64,000 bases of DNA. It comes from Actinosynnema sp040640215. GTDB taxonomy: Bacteria > Actinomycetota > Actinomycetes > Mycobacteriales > Pseudonocardiaceae. Positions within the stretch are counted from its first letter, which is position 1; each line of letters starts with the position of its first letter. The translations under genes were made by a program, and so were the position numbers. Below, piece by piece: positions 8,389 to 17,411 of this stretch. Under the pieces are notes generated by a model, which was not told where the DNA came from, ran no database searches, and worked only from the letters and a program-made list of their open reading frames with translations. The stretch covers positions 150,018 through 214,017 of the forward strand of contig NZ_JBFABG010000013.1 of assembly GCF_040640215.1 (NCBI RefSeq), written 5' to 3'.

Positions 8389-9016
8389 CGCGAACTCTCC
8401 CTCACCCTGAAATTATTCCATAATCACCAAGAATAAACGCGAATAATCCTCTTGACCTGCGCTTCTTCCCGTCGCCTGTGGAGCACGGGCCGTTGATCGG
8501 GGCCAGCAAGCCGACCAGCTCCGCACCTCCGGGGCCACGCTAATGGCCTAGAGCGCGGTGTCGCTGAGTGAAGGGGCCGAGATGCCCTGCCAGAGCGGTG
8601 AATTCGCGCGAACGTGCTGTTCGCGGTGCGAAAACGAATATCGGAGCACGGATAGTGACGACCGTCGTGCCGCAGTACCGCCATGCCGTGCGAACGGGGC
8701 GGCACCGCCACCGTGCATACATTCTTCACCGGACGAAAACCCGCAGATGAATTCCGAAGTGGACCGGCCGACGCTTTCGCGAAACGGGTCCGCGCGCTCG
8801 CCGATCAGACGACGCCACGCCCGGCGACCGGGGGCTCACCGGTGGTCGCGGCGGACGCCCACCGCCGGAACCGCGCGTCGACCGTCCTTTCCGGACTCGA
8901 CGCCCCGCTGGGACCGGGGTCCTCGTCGGAGGAGAAACCAGGTGTGGAACCGGCCCGGTGCGGGCACCCCTCCGGCGGGATCGACATCCCGACCACGACA
9001 ACAGGAGGGGTTCCGC
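8389..9016. other. Gene-poor interval with lower G+C
   Basis: About 630 bp separates the propeller gene from the SRPBCC gene. Parts (8400-8450 and 8600-8760) look less G+C-rich than the surroundings. Short open frames exist on both strands, but none has a ribosome site, codon bias or recognisable motif. It probably holds the promoters of the two flanking genes. Confidence 0.5.
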
Positions 9017-9658
9017 TTGACGACGACGATCGAGAAGTCCGTGGACATCCGCGTCCCGGTCACCACCGCCTACAACCAGTGGACCCAGTTCGAGTCCTTC
9101 CCGGCCTTCATGGAAGGCGTCGAGAAGATCAACCAGCTCACCGCCACCCGCACCCACTGGGTGACGCGCATCGGCGGGGCCACCCGGGAGTTCGACGCGG
9201 AGATCACCGAGCAGACCCCCGACGAGCGCATCGCGTGGCAGAGCGTCGACGGCCCCCGGCAGAGCGGCGTGGTGACCTTCCACCGCCTGGCCGACGCGTC
9301 CACCCGGGTCCACCTCCACCTGGAGTACGACCCGGAGACGGCGCTGGAGGTGGCCGGCACGGCCCTGGGCGTCGTGGGGCACCGGATCGAGGGTGACCTG
9401 AAGCGGTTCAAGGAGTTCATCGAGGACCTCGACGGCGAGACGGGCGCGTGGCGCGGGGTGGTCCCCGACGGTCCGGGCAGCGCGGCCCACCCGGACCCGG
9501 CCGACGCCCAGCGCTCGCCGGCTCCCAACACCGCCGCGCGCCCCAACCCGGCCGCAGGCCCCGGGCCCGCCGCTCCCCAGCCCTTGGGCGCACCGGCACC
9601 GTCCAGTGTCGCCGACCCCGCGTTCTCCCACCCCGCAGACGGCCGACGGCCGAGCTGA
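9017..9658 (+). CDS. SRPBCC (polyketide cyclase/dehydrase-like) protein
   Basis: The 213-residue protein begins at the TTG at 9017, preceded by AGGAGGGG at 6 bases; no better start lies nearby. Residues 1-140 form a START/Bet v1-like domain (VDIRVPVTTAYNQWTQFESF, then FMEGVEKI and a VTFHRLAD strand). This family binds hydrophobic ligands in a cavity. A Pro/Ala-rich tail of about 65 residues follows and is likely unstructured. Function is unknown; such proteins are common in actinomycete stress loci. Confidence 0.85.
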   Translation: MTTTIEKSVDIRVPVTTAYNQWTQFESFPAFMEGVEKINQLTATRTHWVTRIGGATREFDAEITEQTPDERIAWQSVDGPRQSGVVTFHRLADASTRVHLHLEYDPETALEVAGTALGVVGHRIEGDLKRFKEFIEDLDGETGAWRGVVPDGPGSAAHPDPADAQRSPAPNTAARPNPAAGPGPAAPQPLGAPAPSSVADPAFSHPADGRRPS

Positions 9659-9670
9659 CCCAAGCCCAAC

Positions 9671-9708
9671 GGGGCGGTGAGGGACCCTTCCGGGGCTCTC
9701 ACCGCCCC
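9671..9708 (+). terminator. Strong hairpin terminator
   Basis: GGGGCGGTGAG (9671-9681) pairs perfectly with CTCACCGCCCC (9698-9708), 12 bases after the stop of the SRPBCC gene. There is no U-tract, as usual in high-G+C actinomycetes. Confidence 0.75.
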
Positions 9709-9843
9709 GCTGTCGTCACCGTTCCCGCAGGCGGCGGTGACCAACACGGCAGGCAAGTCTGGTTTCCGATCGACGTGCGACCGGGAACTCCCCCGCCCGC
9801 GACACCACCGGGCCGGCGAACCGCTCGTCGAGGAGGTCAGGCG

Positions 9844-10611
9844 ATGACCGAAGCAGCAGACCGCAGTGCCACTCCCCTGCCCGCCACCTCCTGGTGGTTC
9901 GAGGCGCTCTCCGACACCACGCGGGCGATCACGGCCCTCACCCGCGCCGCCGCCGGGGCCGGTGACCTGGACGAGGTGCTCCAGGCGGTGGGCGAGCACG
10001 CCGTCACGTCGGTCCCCGCGGCCGACATCGTTTCGGTGACCGTCATCGACGGGGCCGAGGCGGTCACGGCGGCGATCACCGATCGCGACTTCCTGGACCT
10101 CGACCGGCACCAGTACGCCTCCGGCGAAGGTCCCTGCCTGGTCGCGGCCCGCACCGGCCGGGTGGTCCGGGCGACCCTCGCCGAGGCCACCGGGCGCTGG
10201 CCGTCCTTCGCCGACGCCGGGCGCGCCGCCCACCTGGGCGGTGTCCTGTCGGCACCCCTGTCGCTCGGCGGCGGGAGAACCGGGTCCGTCAACTGCTTCG
10301 GGTTCGCCGCCGAGGGCTTCGGCGAGGCCGACGCGCACCTGCTGCGGGTGTACACCGCGGGCGCGGAAGCGGTCGTGCACGGTGCCCTCCGGGACTTCGG
10401 CCACGTGCGCAGTGCCGCGCAGGTCACCGAGGCGCTCGAACGCCGGTGCGTGATCGAGCAGGCGAAGGGCGTGCTGATGGCCGTGCACGCGGTCGACTCC
10501 AAGGGGGCGTTCGAGCTGCTCGTGGCCCGCTCCCAGGAGGAGAACACGAAGGTGTGGCTGCTCGCGCGGCAACTCGTCGACCAGGTGTCGGGAAACCGAC
10601 CGGGTAGGTGA
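9844..10611 (+). CDS. GAF and ANTAR domain regulator
   Basis: The 255-residue protein starts at the ATG at 9844 behind GAGGAGG. Residues about 20-170 form a GAF domain (YASGEGPCLVAARTG, then SVNCFGFAAEGFGEAD), a small-ligand or redox sensor. Residues about 185-245 form an ANTAR RNA-binding domain (LERRCVIEQAKGVLMA, then AFELLVARSQEENTK). ANTAR proteins bind paired stem-loops in nascent RNA and prevent termination. The target is not evident; two strong hairpins (9671-9708 and 10614-10648) flank this gene. The next gene encodes a GAF-PP2C phosphatase on the other strand. Confidence 0.93.
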   Translation: MTEAADRSATPLPATSWWFEALSDTTRAITALTRAAAGAGDLDEVLQAVGEHAVTSVPAADIVSVTVIDGAEAVTAAITDRDFLDLDRHQYASGEGPCLVAARTGRVVRATLAEATGRWPSFADAGRAAHLGGVLSAPLSLGGGRTGSVNCFGFAAEGFGEADAHLLRVYTAGAEAVVHGALRDFGHVRSAAQVTEALERRCVIEQAKGVLMAVHAVDSKGAFELLVARSQEENTKVWLLARQLVDQVSGNRPGR

Positions 10612-10613
10612 GC

Positions 10614-10648
10614 GGCCTCCGGGTCCCTTGGTCTGGAACCCGGAGGCC
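10614..10648 (+). terminator. Hairpin terminator after the GAF-ANTAR gene
   Basis: GGCCTCCGGGT (10614-10624) pairs with ACCCGGAGGCC (10638-10648) around a 13-base loop, only 2 bases past the stop. The following 320 bp up to the PP2C gene hold no gene that I can support. Confidence 0.75.
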
Positions 10649-10971
10649 TGGTGACCCGCAGTGCCGCGGCACGGTGATCACGTGGTCGCGGATTACCCGG
10701 ATCGTTCGGCGGCTAACGCACCGGGCGGGTGTCTCCCCCACGTGGGTCGCCGAACTCGTGCGTCGAGGCGGTCGGCGCACGGCCCCGTCCGGGGCGGCGG
10801 CGGTCGTGATCGCGAGGCGAACATGCCGTTGGACGTGGTAGTTCGCTTCCCGACGGGTTCCCGGGAGCCCGTCTGCCGAGCGTTCCACCGCCATTCGCCA
10901 CAGCCTCGGACGTGATCGGGATCACGGCGTTCGGACCGTCCGGTGTTGCTCCATCCGTGGTCGGTCGGCGG

Positions 10972-12189
10972 TCAGGTGGCCGTCATGGCGCGGCGGACCG
11001 CCAGCAGGGCCACGTCGTCGGCGGCGGGCGTGTCGCCCACGAGGGCGGCCATGATCCGGACGCAGGCGGTCTCCGGCGGCTCGGCCCGGGTGACCGCCCG
11101 GAGGCGCTCCAACCGCATGTCCAGGTCCACGTCGCGCCGCTCGACCAGCCCGTCGGTGTAGAGGGCCACGAGTGCGCCCGGCGGCAGGTCCACGCCGACC
11201 GACCGGCGGCCGGTGACCGCCAGGCCGTACCCCACGGGCGGTCCCACGGGGGCGTCCACCAGCACCGACCGGCCGTCCGGCACGGCCAGCACGGGTGGTG
11301 GGTGGCCGGCCAGCGCCAGCTCCAGCCGGTGGGCGGGGGTGTCGATCACGCCGTAGGCGATCGTGGCCATGGCGTAGCCCTCGAAGTGGCTCGCCTTGCG
11401 GTCGAGCCTGCCCAGCACCTCCGCCGGGTCGGTGAACTCCAGCGCGTAGGCGCGCAACGCGCTGCGCAGCCGGCCCATGACGATCGCGGCGGCCAGCCCG
11501 CTGCCCGCGACGTCGCCGATCACCAGGCCCAGCCGGTCGCCGGGCAGCCGGAACACGTCGTACCAGTCACCGCCGACCGGGCTGTGGGCCCCGGGTACGT
11601 ACCGGGCCGCCAGGTGCCACTCGGCGGTGGCCGGCAGCGTCTCGGGCAGCAGGCTGTCCTGGAGCATGGCGGCGGCGGTGCGCTCGACCCGCGACCGGTG
11701 CGCGTGCGCGGCCATCGCGAGCCGGTCGGCGACGAGCTGGAGGAGCACGACCTCCTCGTCGTCGAACTCCCGGGGAGCGGTGCGGCCCACGTGCAGCACG
11801 CCGACCAGGTCCCCCTGCGTCACCATGGGCACGCCCAGCAGCACGCGCAGTCCGCGCGTCCACAGCAGGGGGTTCACCACGGTCGACTCGTCGACCCGGT
11901 CGATGCGCACCGGCTTCCGCTGCTGCGCCACCCGACCGGCGAAACCCACGCCGACCGGGACCCGGACGCCCTGGAAGACCTCCGCCTCCAGCCCGGACGC
12001 CGCCCTGGCCACCAACTGCCGGCCTCCGGCGTCGGTCAGCAGGACGGTGGCGGTGTCCACCGCGAACAGCTCGCGCACCCGTGGCAGGAGCACGTCGAAG
12101 ACCTGCTCCAGCTCCAGCTCCCGCAACGCGCCGTCGGTGATCGCCTCCAGCACCGCCAACCGCGTCACGGGGTCCAGCACCCCGCCCAT
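10972..12189 (-). CDS. GAF domain PP2C-type (SpoIIE/RsbU-like) serine phosphatase
   Basis: The 405-residue protein starts at the ATG at 12189, where AGGAG lies 6 bases upstream. A GAF domain (about residues 15-165, with GVGFAGRVAQQRKPVRIDRV) is followed by a linker helix and a PPM phosphatase domain (about 190-400). Metal-binding signatures are GGDWYDVF, IGDVAGSG and the final ADDVALL. Such enzymes dephosphorylate anti-sigma-factor antagonists and so control alternative sigma factors. No partner kinase or antagonist lies next to it, though an HATPase protein lies at 42.4 kb. Confidence 0.93.
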   Translation of the reverse strand: MGGVLDPVTRLAVLEAITDGALRELELEQVFDVLLPRVRELFAVDTATVLLTDAGGRQLVARAASGLEAEVFQGVRVPVGVGFAGRVAQQRKPVRIDRVDESTVVNPLLWTRGLRVLLGVPMVTQGDLVGVLHVGRTAPREFDDEEVVLLQLVADRLAMAAHAHRSRVERTAAAMLQDSLLPETLPATAEWHLAARYVPGAHSPVGGDWYDVFRLPGDRLGLVIGDVAGSGLAAAIVMGRLRSALRAYALEFTDPAEVLGRLDRKASHFEGYAMATIAYGVIDTPAHRLELALAGHPPPVLAVPDGRSVLVDAPVGPPVGYGLAVTGRRSVGVDLPPGALVALYTDGLVERRDVDLDMRLERLRAVTRAEPPETACVRIMAALVGDTPAADDVALLAVRRAMTAT

Positions 12190-12869
12190 CACCTCTCCTG
12201 TCCCCTGCGGGTTCCACCGAGCCGGGCAACCGGCCGGCCGTCGAGCCGCACCGGGAAGACGATAATCGGGACCCGGTGCACCATCCGCAACGTGGACCCC
12301 CAACCGCTCCACGGTCGCACCGTCCGGCACCGGTCGCACGACCTCCGTCCCCCTCCGTCCCCCTCCGGCCTCCCCGGCGACGGCGCTGCCGGGCGGGCTG
12401 CAACACTCGGCCACCGAGGCTCAGGCCCACCCCCGCGCGGATGAGCTGGACAACCCGCTCGACGTCACTGTTGAAACGTGCACGCCGGTCGAGTACATCA
12501 TTCCCTCGGCGGCCACCAGGAATGCCGTCGACGCGATTCCCTGAGATCGTGGGTGCCCATGGGAAAGACTTGCCGATTCCCTCTCCCCGGCTTTCCCGAC
12601 AGTCGGACCGCGGAACGGCCGAACCGCCCGCGCGACGCTCTTCGCGCCCACCACCCGCCGCCACCCGGCACGACGCGAGGCGTGCACCTTGATCGTCCAC
12701 TGTGGATCTTGCCGTGATCACAAGTCCTGATCATGCAAGGAAAGTAGCTGCTCAGCGTCCCAGAGAAGGGTGCTCCACGTCACCCGTGAACCGGCGTACG
12801 AACGAGCCGCTCCGCGCGTCTCACCTACATAGAATGAGTTCCACTGGTACCTGGAGAGAAAAGAGCCTG
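12190..12869. other. Long intergenic interval
   Basis: This 680-bp stretch between divergent genes contains only short open frames with no ribosome site and atypical codon use. The part at 12700-12850, just before the TasA-like gene, is less G+C-rich and probably carries its promoter and leader. No terminator or riboswitch fold was recognised. Confidence 0.45.
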
Positions 12870-13448
12870 ATGACCAAGTCGACGCGAGCCAAGGCCATCG
12901 TCCGATACGCAGCGGCACCGCTGGGAATCCTGTTGTCCGGTGTGCTCGTGCTCGCCGCATCACAGGCCGCGTTCTCCGCGCAGACCTCGACCGGGTCGAA
13001 CTCGTGGAGCACGGGCACGATCAACCTCACCAACGACCACGAGGGCCAGGCGGTCTTCGCGGTGGAGAACCTGGCACCGGACACCGGTGGCACCAAGGAC
13101 GTCGCCGTCACCTACACGGGTGACTACGCCTCGGACATCCGGATGTACGCCACGTCTCCCGTCGAGCCGACCGGCGTGCTGGCCACTAACATCACGCTCA
13201 CCATCCAACGCGGTACCGGCTCCGGTGCGTCCTTCGCGCCGGACCAGAACGCGCAGTGGACCGGCACGCTGGCCGCGTTCGACGCGATCAGCTCCTACTC
13301 CACCGGCGTGCTCGGCTACCAGACGCCGGTCTCGGTGGCCAAGACCTTCCGCATCGCCTACAACTTCGCTCCGACCGGTGACACCACCGAGCTGATGGGC
13401 AAGAACACCGGCGTCACCTTCACCTGGGCCGCCGAAACCACGTCCTGA
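12870..13448 (+). CDS. TasA/camelysin-like exported protein with SipW-type signal
   Basis: The 192-residue protein has a charged N-terminus (MTKSTRAKAIVRY), a hydrophobic segment (APLGILLSGVLVLAASQ) and a cleavage region AAFSAQTSTGSNSW, the pattern of SipW-dependent substrates. The mature part is beta-rich (INLTNDHEGQAVF onward) and ends TGVTFTWAAETTS, like TasA-family matrix or fibre proteins. The adjacent gene encodes a SipW-type signal peptidase, so the pair probably works as exporter and cargo. The precise structural role (fibre, adhesin or sheath) is not visible. Confidence 0.75.
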   Translation: MTKSTRAKAIVRYAAAPLGILLSGVLVLAASQAAFSAQTSTGSNSWSTGTINLTNDHEGQAVFAVENLAPDTGGTKDVAVTYTGDYASDIRMYATSPVEPTGVLATNITLTIQRGTGSGASFAPDQNAQWTGTLAAFDAISSYSTGVLGYQTPVSVAKTFRIAYNFAPTGDTTELMGKNTGVTFTWAAETTS

Positions 13449-13554
13449 CAGCTTCCCGAACAGGGACGAGGCTGACATCCGAAATCCGGAGAGCACCGCG
13501 CGACCGTCCGTCGACGCCTGGCCCTCAGCGGCCGGGCGGGCGGTCTGCCGCGCG

Positions 13555-14784
13555 GTGCTCGGCATCGTGGTCGGGCTCGTGCTGTGGTCGCTGGTACCGC
13601 CGCTGATCGGCTGGCAGAGCTCGGCCGTCGTGTCGGGTTCGATGTCACCGCGCATCGACCGGGGCGACGTCGTGGCGGCGTCGCCGATCGCCGGTGACGA
13701 CGTCGCCGCCGGGCAGATCATCCTGTTCAGCGACCCGGGCCCGAACGACCGCACGATCCTGCACCGGGTGCTGTCGGTGAACAGCGACCGGACGCTGGTC
13801 ACCAAGGGCGACGCGAACGCCGACCCGGACCCCACCCCGGTACCGGTCGACGACGTGCAGGGCCTGGCACGGCTGCGGGTGCCGTGGGTCGGCTACCCCC
13901 TCACGTGGATCGGCGAGGGCCGCTGGGTGCCGCTGATCGCCATCGCGGGCGCGCTGTCGCTGCTCACGGCCGGCGCGTTCGGCCAACGGCCGCGCTCCAC
14001 CCGGCAGGCGGTGGCCGCCGGGACGGCGCTGGTCGTGCTGGTCACCGTCGGGGTGACCACGGCGCGGGCCGGTTTCACCGACACCACCGCGACCGCCGCG
14101 AGCTGGCGGACCTCGGCGCTGACCGGGTATCCGGCGGCGGTCCTGGCCAACCAGCCCCAGTACTACTACCGCCTCGGCGAGACGGCCGGCCCGACCGCCC
14201 GCGACGCGTCCGGCAACAACTTCCACGCCCAGTTCCGGGGATCGCCGCAGTACGGCGTGCCCGGTGCGCTGACCTCGGACCCGAACCAGAAGGCCGCCGC
14301 GTTCCCGTCCAACACCGCTCTGGGCTTCGCGACCACCACGGTCCGCACCGCGCCGTCGGTGTTCACGTGGGAGGCGTTCATCAAGGCCGACTTCGCGTCG
14401 TCGGAGAGCACGCTCTTCCAGTTCGTGTCGGCGACCGGTGCGGCGACCTACCGGATCGTGCTGCGCGGCGGTGAGGTCGGCCTGTTGCAGAACTCGTCCA
14501 CGCAGCTCATCACCCTCAGCTCGGGCTACCTGACCAACAACACCTGGCAGCACGTCGCCGTCACGGTGTCGGCGAGCGCCGGGCAGGTGTACGTCAACGG
14601 CAAGGCGAGCCCGGCGACGGCGCTGCGCCTGCCGGGCTTCACGGTCCCGGCCTCCCGCCTGTCGTTCGCCGGCCCGGACGGCGCTCCGACGGACAAGCCG
14701 TACAAGGGCACGCTGGACGAGGTCGCCCTCTACCCCCGGGTCCTGACCGCAGCCCAGGTCCAGGCCCACTACAACGCCCGCTAG
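13555..14784 (+). CDS. SipW-type signal peptidase I fused to a LamG domain
   Basis: Residues 1-110 form an ER/SipW-type signal peptidase: one membrane helix, SGSMSP with Ser29 as nucleophile, His70 in ILHRV and Asp86 in TKGDAN. Two more hydrophobic segments follow (WVPLIAIAGALSLLTAGAF and ALVVLVTVGVTTARA, with a basic loop between). Next comes AGFTDTTATAASW, which resembles the cleavage site of the neighbouring TasA-like protein. Residues about 190-409 are a LamG/concanavalin domain (YYYRLGETAG, GTLDEVALYPRVL). The predicted topology puts both catalytic domain and LamG outside. The GTG at 13555 lacks a ribosome site; the frame stays open to 13449, and an ATC at 13477 has GACGAGG before it, so the start is uncertain. 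Confidence 0.85.
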   Translation: MLGIVVGLVLWSLVPPLIGWQSSAVVSGSMSPRIDRGDVVAASPIAGDDVAAGQIILFSDPGPNDRTILHRVLSVNSDRTLVTKGDANADPDPTPVPVDDVQGLARLRVPWVGYPLTWIGEGRWVPLIAIAGALSLLTAGAFGQRPRSTRQAVAAGTALVVLVTVGVTTARAGFTDTTATAASWRTSALTGYPAAVLANQPQYYYRLGETAGPTARDASGNNFHAQFRGSPQYGVPGALTSDPNQKAAAFPSNTALGFATTTVRTAPSVFTWEAFIKADFASSESTLFQFVSATGAATYRIVLRGGEVGLLQNSSTQLITLSSGYLTNNTWQHVAVTVSASAGQVYVNGKASPATALRLPGFTVPASRLSFAGPDGAPTDKPYKGTLDEVALYPRVLTAAQVQAHYNAR

Positions 14785-14790
14785 CGGCGG

Positions 14791-15186
14791 TCAGCCCTCG
14801 GTGCACCACGCGATGACCTGGGCCACGAGGGTGTCGAGGGAGAGATCGACCTCCGTGCGGACGACGCCGTCCGGGTCGCGGAACTTCGCGACGAACGGCC
14901 ACGGTCCTTCCAGCCAGCCCGCGTAGCTCTCCGTGTCGTCGGTGAGCAGCGCGCTGCGACCGCGTAACGGGTCGACCACCCAGTACGCGCCGTGCTCGTC
15001 GTCGTCGTAGTACAGGTGGATGTGCGCCGCGTCGATGCCCGCCGCCGACAGCGCGCTGATGATGCCGTACCGGGACGCCGCGCGCTTGTGGTCGGGGTTG
15101 ACCCTGACCGAGGCCCTCCCCCAGTCCACCCTCGTGTTGCCGCGCGGCACCCATTCCGGCTGCGCGGACTCCTCCCTCGGTGGCAT
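14791..15186 (-). CDS. Hypothetical protein
   Basis: This 131-residue soluble protein starts at the ATG at 15186, with GAGGAGG about 10 bases upstream. It contains YGIISALSAAGIDAAHIHLYYDDDEHGAYWVVDP and later LEGPWPFVAKF, which shows alternating helix and strand but no motif I recognise. It lies between the signal peptidase fusion, which converges on it, and the divergent LLM oxidoreductase. Function unknown; coding status is supported by codon bias and the ribosome site. Confidence 0.7.
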   Translation of the reverse strand: MPPREESAQPEWVPRGNTRVDWGRASVRVNPDHKRAASRYGIISALSAAGIDAAHIHLYYDDDEHGAYWVVDPLRGRSALLTDDTESYAGWLEGPWPFVAKFRDPDGVVRTEVDLSLDTLVAQVIAWCTEG

Positions 15187-15355
15187 GGTCGTGCGACCTC
15201 CTCGACGCGGACGCGGACGTGGCCGACTCGGCCGGATCGCCGCAGGAGATCGACGGTACCGGGACGAACAGCCGCAACGTGCGGTCACCTCGCGGCCCGC
15301 GAGGTGGATCGTGGGGTGTGGCACGCGGGCGGCATCGCGACGAGAGGACCACCCG

Positions 15356-16453
15356 ATGAAGACGATCCTGGACGGCAAGGGGCTCAAGCTCGGTCTGTTC
15401 GCGGCGAACTGCTCGTCGGGCTTGGCCGTGACCACCGCTCCCGAGCGGTGGTCCGGGAGTTGGGCGGACAACCTGCGGCTGGCCGGGCGGGCCGAGGAGG
15501 TCGGCATCGACTTCCTGCTGCCGGCCGCTCGCTGGAAGGGCTACGGAGGGCGGAGCGACTTCCACGGCGAGGTGCTCGACCCCACGACGTCGGGTGCGGG
15601 CCTCCTCGCGCGCACCACCCGCCTGGTCGTGTTCTCGACGGTGCACACCGCCTTCACCCACCCGGTCGCGGTGGCCAAGCAACTGGCCACGCTCGACCAG
15701 ATCGGCCGGGGGCGGGCCGGGCTCAACATCGTGGCGGGCTGGAACAAGCCCGAGTACGACGCGTTCGGCACCGACCTCCCCGACAGCCACGACGACCGCT
15801 ACGCGCTGGCCCAGGAGTGGTGGGACGTCGTGCGGGCCATCTGGACCCGGCCGGACGCCTTCGACCACGACGGCAGGTTCTTCCGCCTCCGCGACGTCGA
15901 AGGGCTGCCCGGACCGCACGACGGTCCCCTCCCCGTGGTCAACGCGGGGTCCTCGGACCAGGGCCTCGACTTCGCCACGCGCAACGCCGACATCGCGTTC
16001 ACCATCGTCGCCGGTCCGGAGGACGGGGAAGCGGTGGTCCGCCGGTTGACCGACCGGGCGCGGCGGCACCACGGCCGCACCACCAGGGTGTTCACACCGG
16101 CGCACGTGGTGTGCCGCCCGACCCGGCGCGAGGCGCAGGAGTACCTGCACCACTACGCCCACGACCACGCCGACTGGGACGCGGTCGACAACCTCATGCG
16201 GCTGCAAGGGCTGCACGCGAAGTCCTTCACCCCCGCGATGCTCGCGACCTTCCGCTCCCGGTTCGCCGCCGGGCACGGAACGTGCCCCCTGGTCGGCGAT
16301 CCCGACGACGTCGCGGACCAGGTCGAGCGCTTCCACCGGGCCGGGTTCTCCGGGATGACGGTGAGCTTCGTCGACTACCTCGCCGAGCTGGACTACTTCG
16401 CCCAGGAAGTGCTCCCCCGCCTGCACGCCCGAGGTCTCCGCACGTCCGCCTGA
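15356..16453 (+). CDS. LLM class flavin-dependent oxidoreductase
   Basis: The 365-residue protein begins at the ATG at 15356, behind CGAGAGGACC. It has the luciferase-like monooxygenase TIM barrel: NCSSGLAVTTAPERW, then RTTRLVVFSTVHTAF, ASLDQ-like KQLATLDQIGRGRAGLNIV and GWN. It is closest in layout to the RutA/SsuD/DszA branch that uses reduced FMN for C-N, C-S or N-oxygenation reactions. A flavin reductase is not next to it. Substrate unknown. Confidence 0.92.
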   Translation: MKTILDGKGLKLGLFAANCSSGLAVTTAPERWSGSWADNLRLAGRAEEVGIDFLLPAARWKGYGGRSDFHGEVLDPTTSGAGLLARTTRLVVFSTVHTAFTHPVAVAKQLATLDQIGRGRAGLNIVAGWNKPEYDAFGTDLPDSHDDRYALAQEWWDVVRAIWTRPDAFDHDGRFFRLRDVEGLPGPHDGPLPVVNAGSSDQGLDFATRNADIAFTIVAGPEDGEAVVRRLTDRARRHHGRTTRVFTPAHVVCRPTRREAQEYLHHYAHDHADWDAVDNLMRLQGLHAKSFTPAMLATFRSRFAAGHGTCPLVGDPDDVADQVERFHRAGFSGMTVSFVDYLAELDYFAQEVLPRLHARGLRTSA

Positions 16454-16702
16454 CCCCTCGGGCTTGGATGTGCGCATGACCGCCACGACGTCGCGGACCG
16501 ACCGCTCCCACGCCTACGACCACGAGCCGTGGCCGGCGGCACGGCGACATCGAGTTCCCCGGCGGGGACCAGGACGGTGCGGACTGGCCGCTCGGCCTGC
16601 TCGCCGCCGGGGTCGGCCGGATCGGCTACCCGGTCGACGGGACACCCGCCCGAGGTCGTTCGACGGTTTCCCGGCCGGCACCGCCGCGCCGACGCGGACC
16701 GG

Positions 16703-17140
16703 TCACGGGGACGGGGTGCGGCCTGACGTGCGTGCGAGGCGCAAGGTGGCCAACGGGACGCCCACGACGGCCAGGACCGTGATGCCGAGCAGCAGGTAGG
16801 CGAAGCTGCGGTCGTCGGGTGCCCGCGCGTCCTCGACGTCCGACGAGGGGTCGGCGGGGTCGTAGATGATCTCGATCTCCTCGCCCACCCGGACCTCCGG
16901 TCCGGTGATGCTCGGACCGATCGCCGCGCGCACGGGGGTGCCGTCGGGGGTGCGGAACTCGACCTCGTCGTTCTTGTGCGTGTCGACCACGCGGGCGGTG
17001 GCTTTCCGCCCGCGTTCGGCCAACGCGGAGTCGTTGCTCCACACCGCGTACGTGCCGATGGCGAAGCCGATGATCACCGCCACGCCCATCAACCCGAAAA
17101 ACCACGCCGACGGACGCCGCCGGGACGTCGAGATCCCCAT
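16703..17140 (-). CDS. DUF3592-like membrane protein
   Basis: This 145-residue protein has two hydrophobic segments (FFGLMGVAVIIGFAIGTYAVW and AYLLLGITVLAVVGVPLATL) flanking a beta-rich extracytoplasmic part with VEFRTPDGTPVRA and VRVGEEIEIIYDPADPSS. That arrangement fits the DUF3592 family. The start ATG at 17140 is preceded by a modest GAGG. The DNA between it and the upstream oxidoreductase (16454-16702) has only broken frames. Function unknown. Confidence 0.75.
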   Translation of the reverse strand: MGISTSRRRPSAWFFGLMGVAVIIGFAIGTYAVWSNDSALAERGRKATARVVDTHKNDEVEFRTPDGTPVRAAIGPSITGPEVRVGEEIEIIYDPADPSSDVEDARAPDDRSFAYLLLGITVLAVVGVPLATLRLARTSGRTPSP

Positions 17141-17411
17141 GGGATCGAGGTTCCTCGACACGGGGGACGCCAAACCTGGCGGGACGGACTCCGGTCCGCC
17201 GGGAGGTCGTCTGCGGTAGACGATCCTGCACCTGCGACGCACCCCCGGCCGGGAGCCGGTGGTCCAGCGCAAGGCCGGTTTCGAGTTCGAGACCACCATG
17301 CGGGTGGAGGCCGACCGCAAGCCGACGACCCGGGACACGCGGACGGAGTGCCCGGCCTGGTGCAGCTCGAACCGCGCCGGCTGCCCAAGGCCCCCGGAGG
17401 GGCGCGCGTGG

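Noticed and set aside
8424..8729. Small minus-strand frame in the gap after the propeller gene
   Set aside because: No ribosome site, mixed codon use, no motif.
12421..12687. Minus-strand frame in the 12.2-12.9 kb gap
   Set aside because: Ser/Arg-rich, no ribosome site, no family features.
16454..16702. Possible decayed gene after the LLM oxidoreductase
   Set aside because: The piece starting MTATTSRTDRSHAYDHEPWP and an out-of-frame piece DIEFPGGDQDGADWP might belong to one broken gene, but neither is recognisable, so I do not call a pseudogene.
17141..17411. Plus-strand text with CPAWC motif (TECPAWCSSN)
   Set aside because: It resembles a short actinomycete zinc motif, but has no start with a ribosome site and reads on antisense to the hydroxylase gene.
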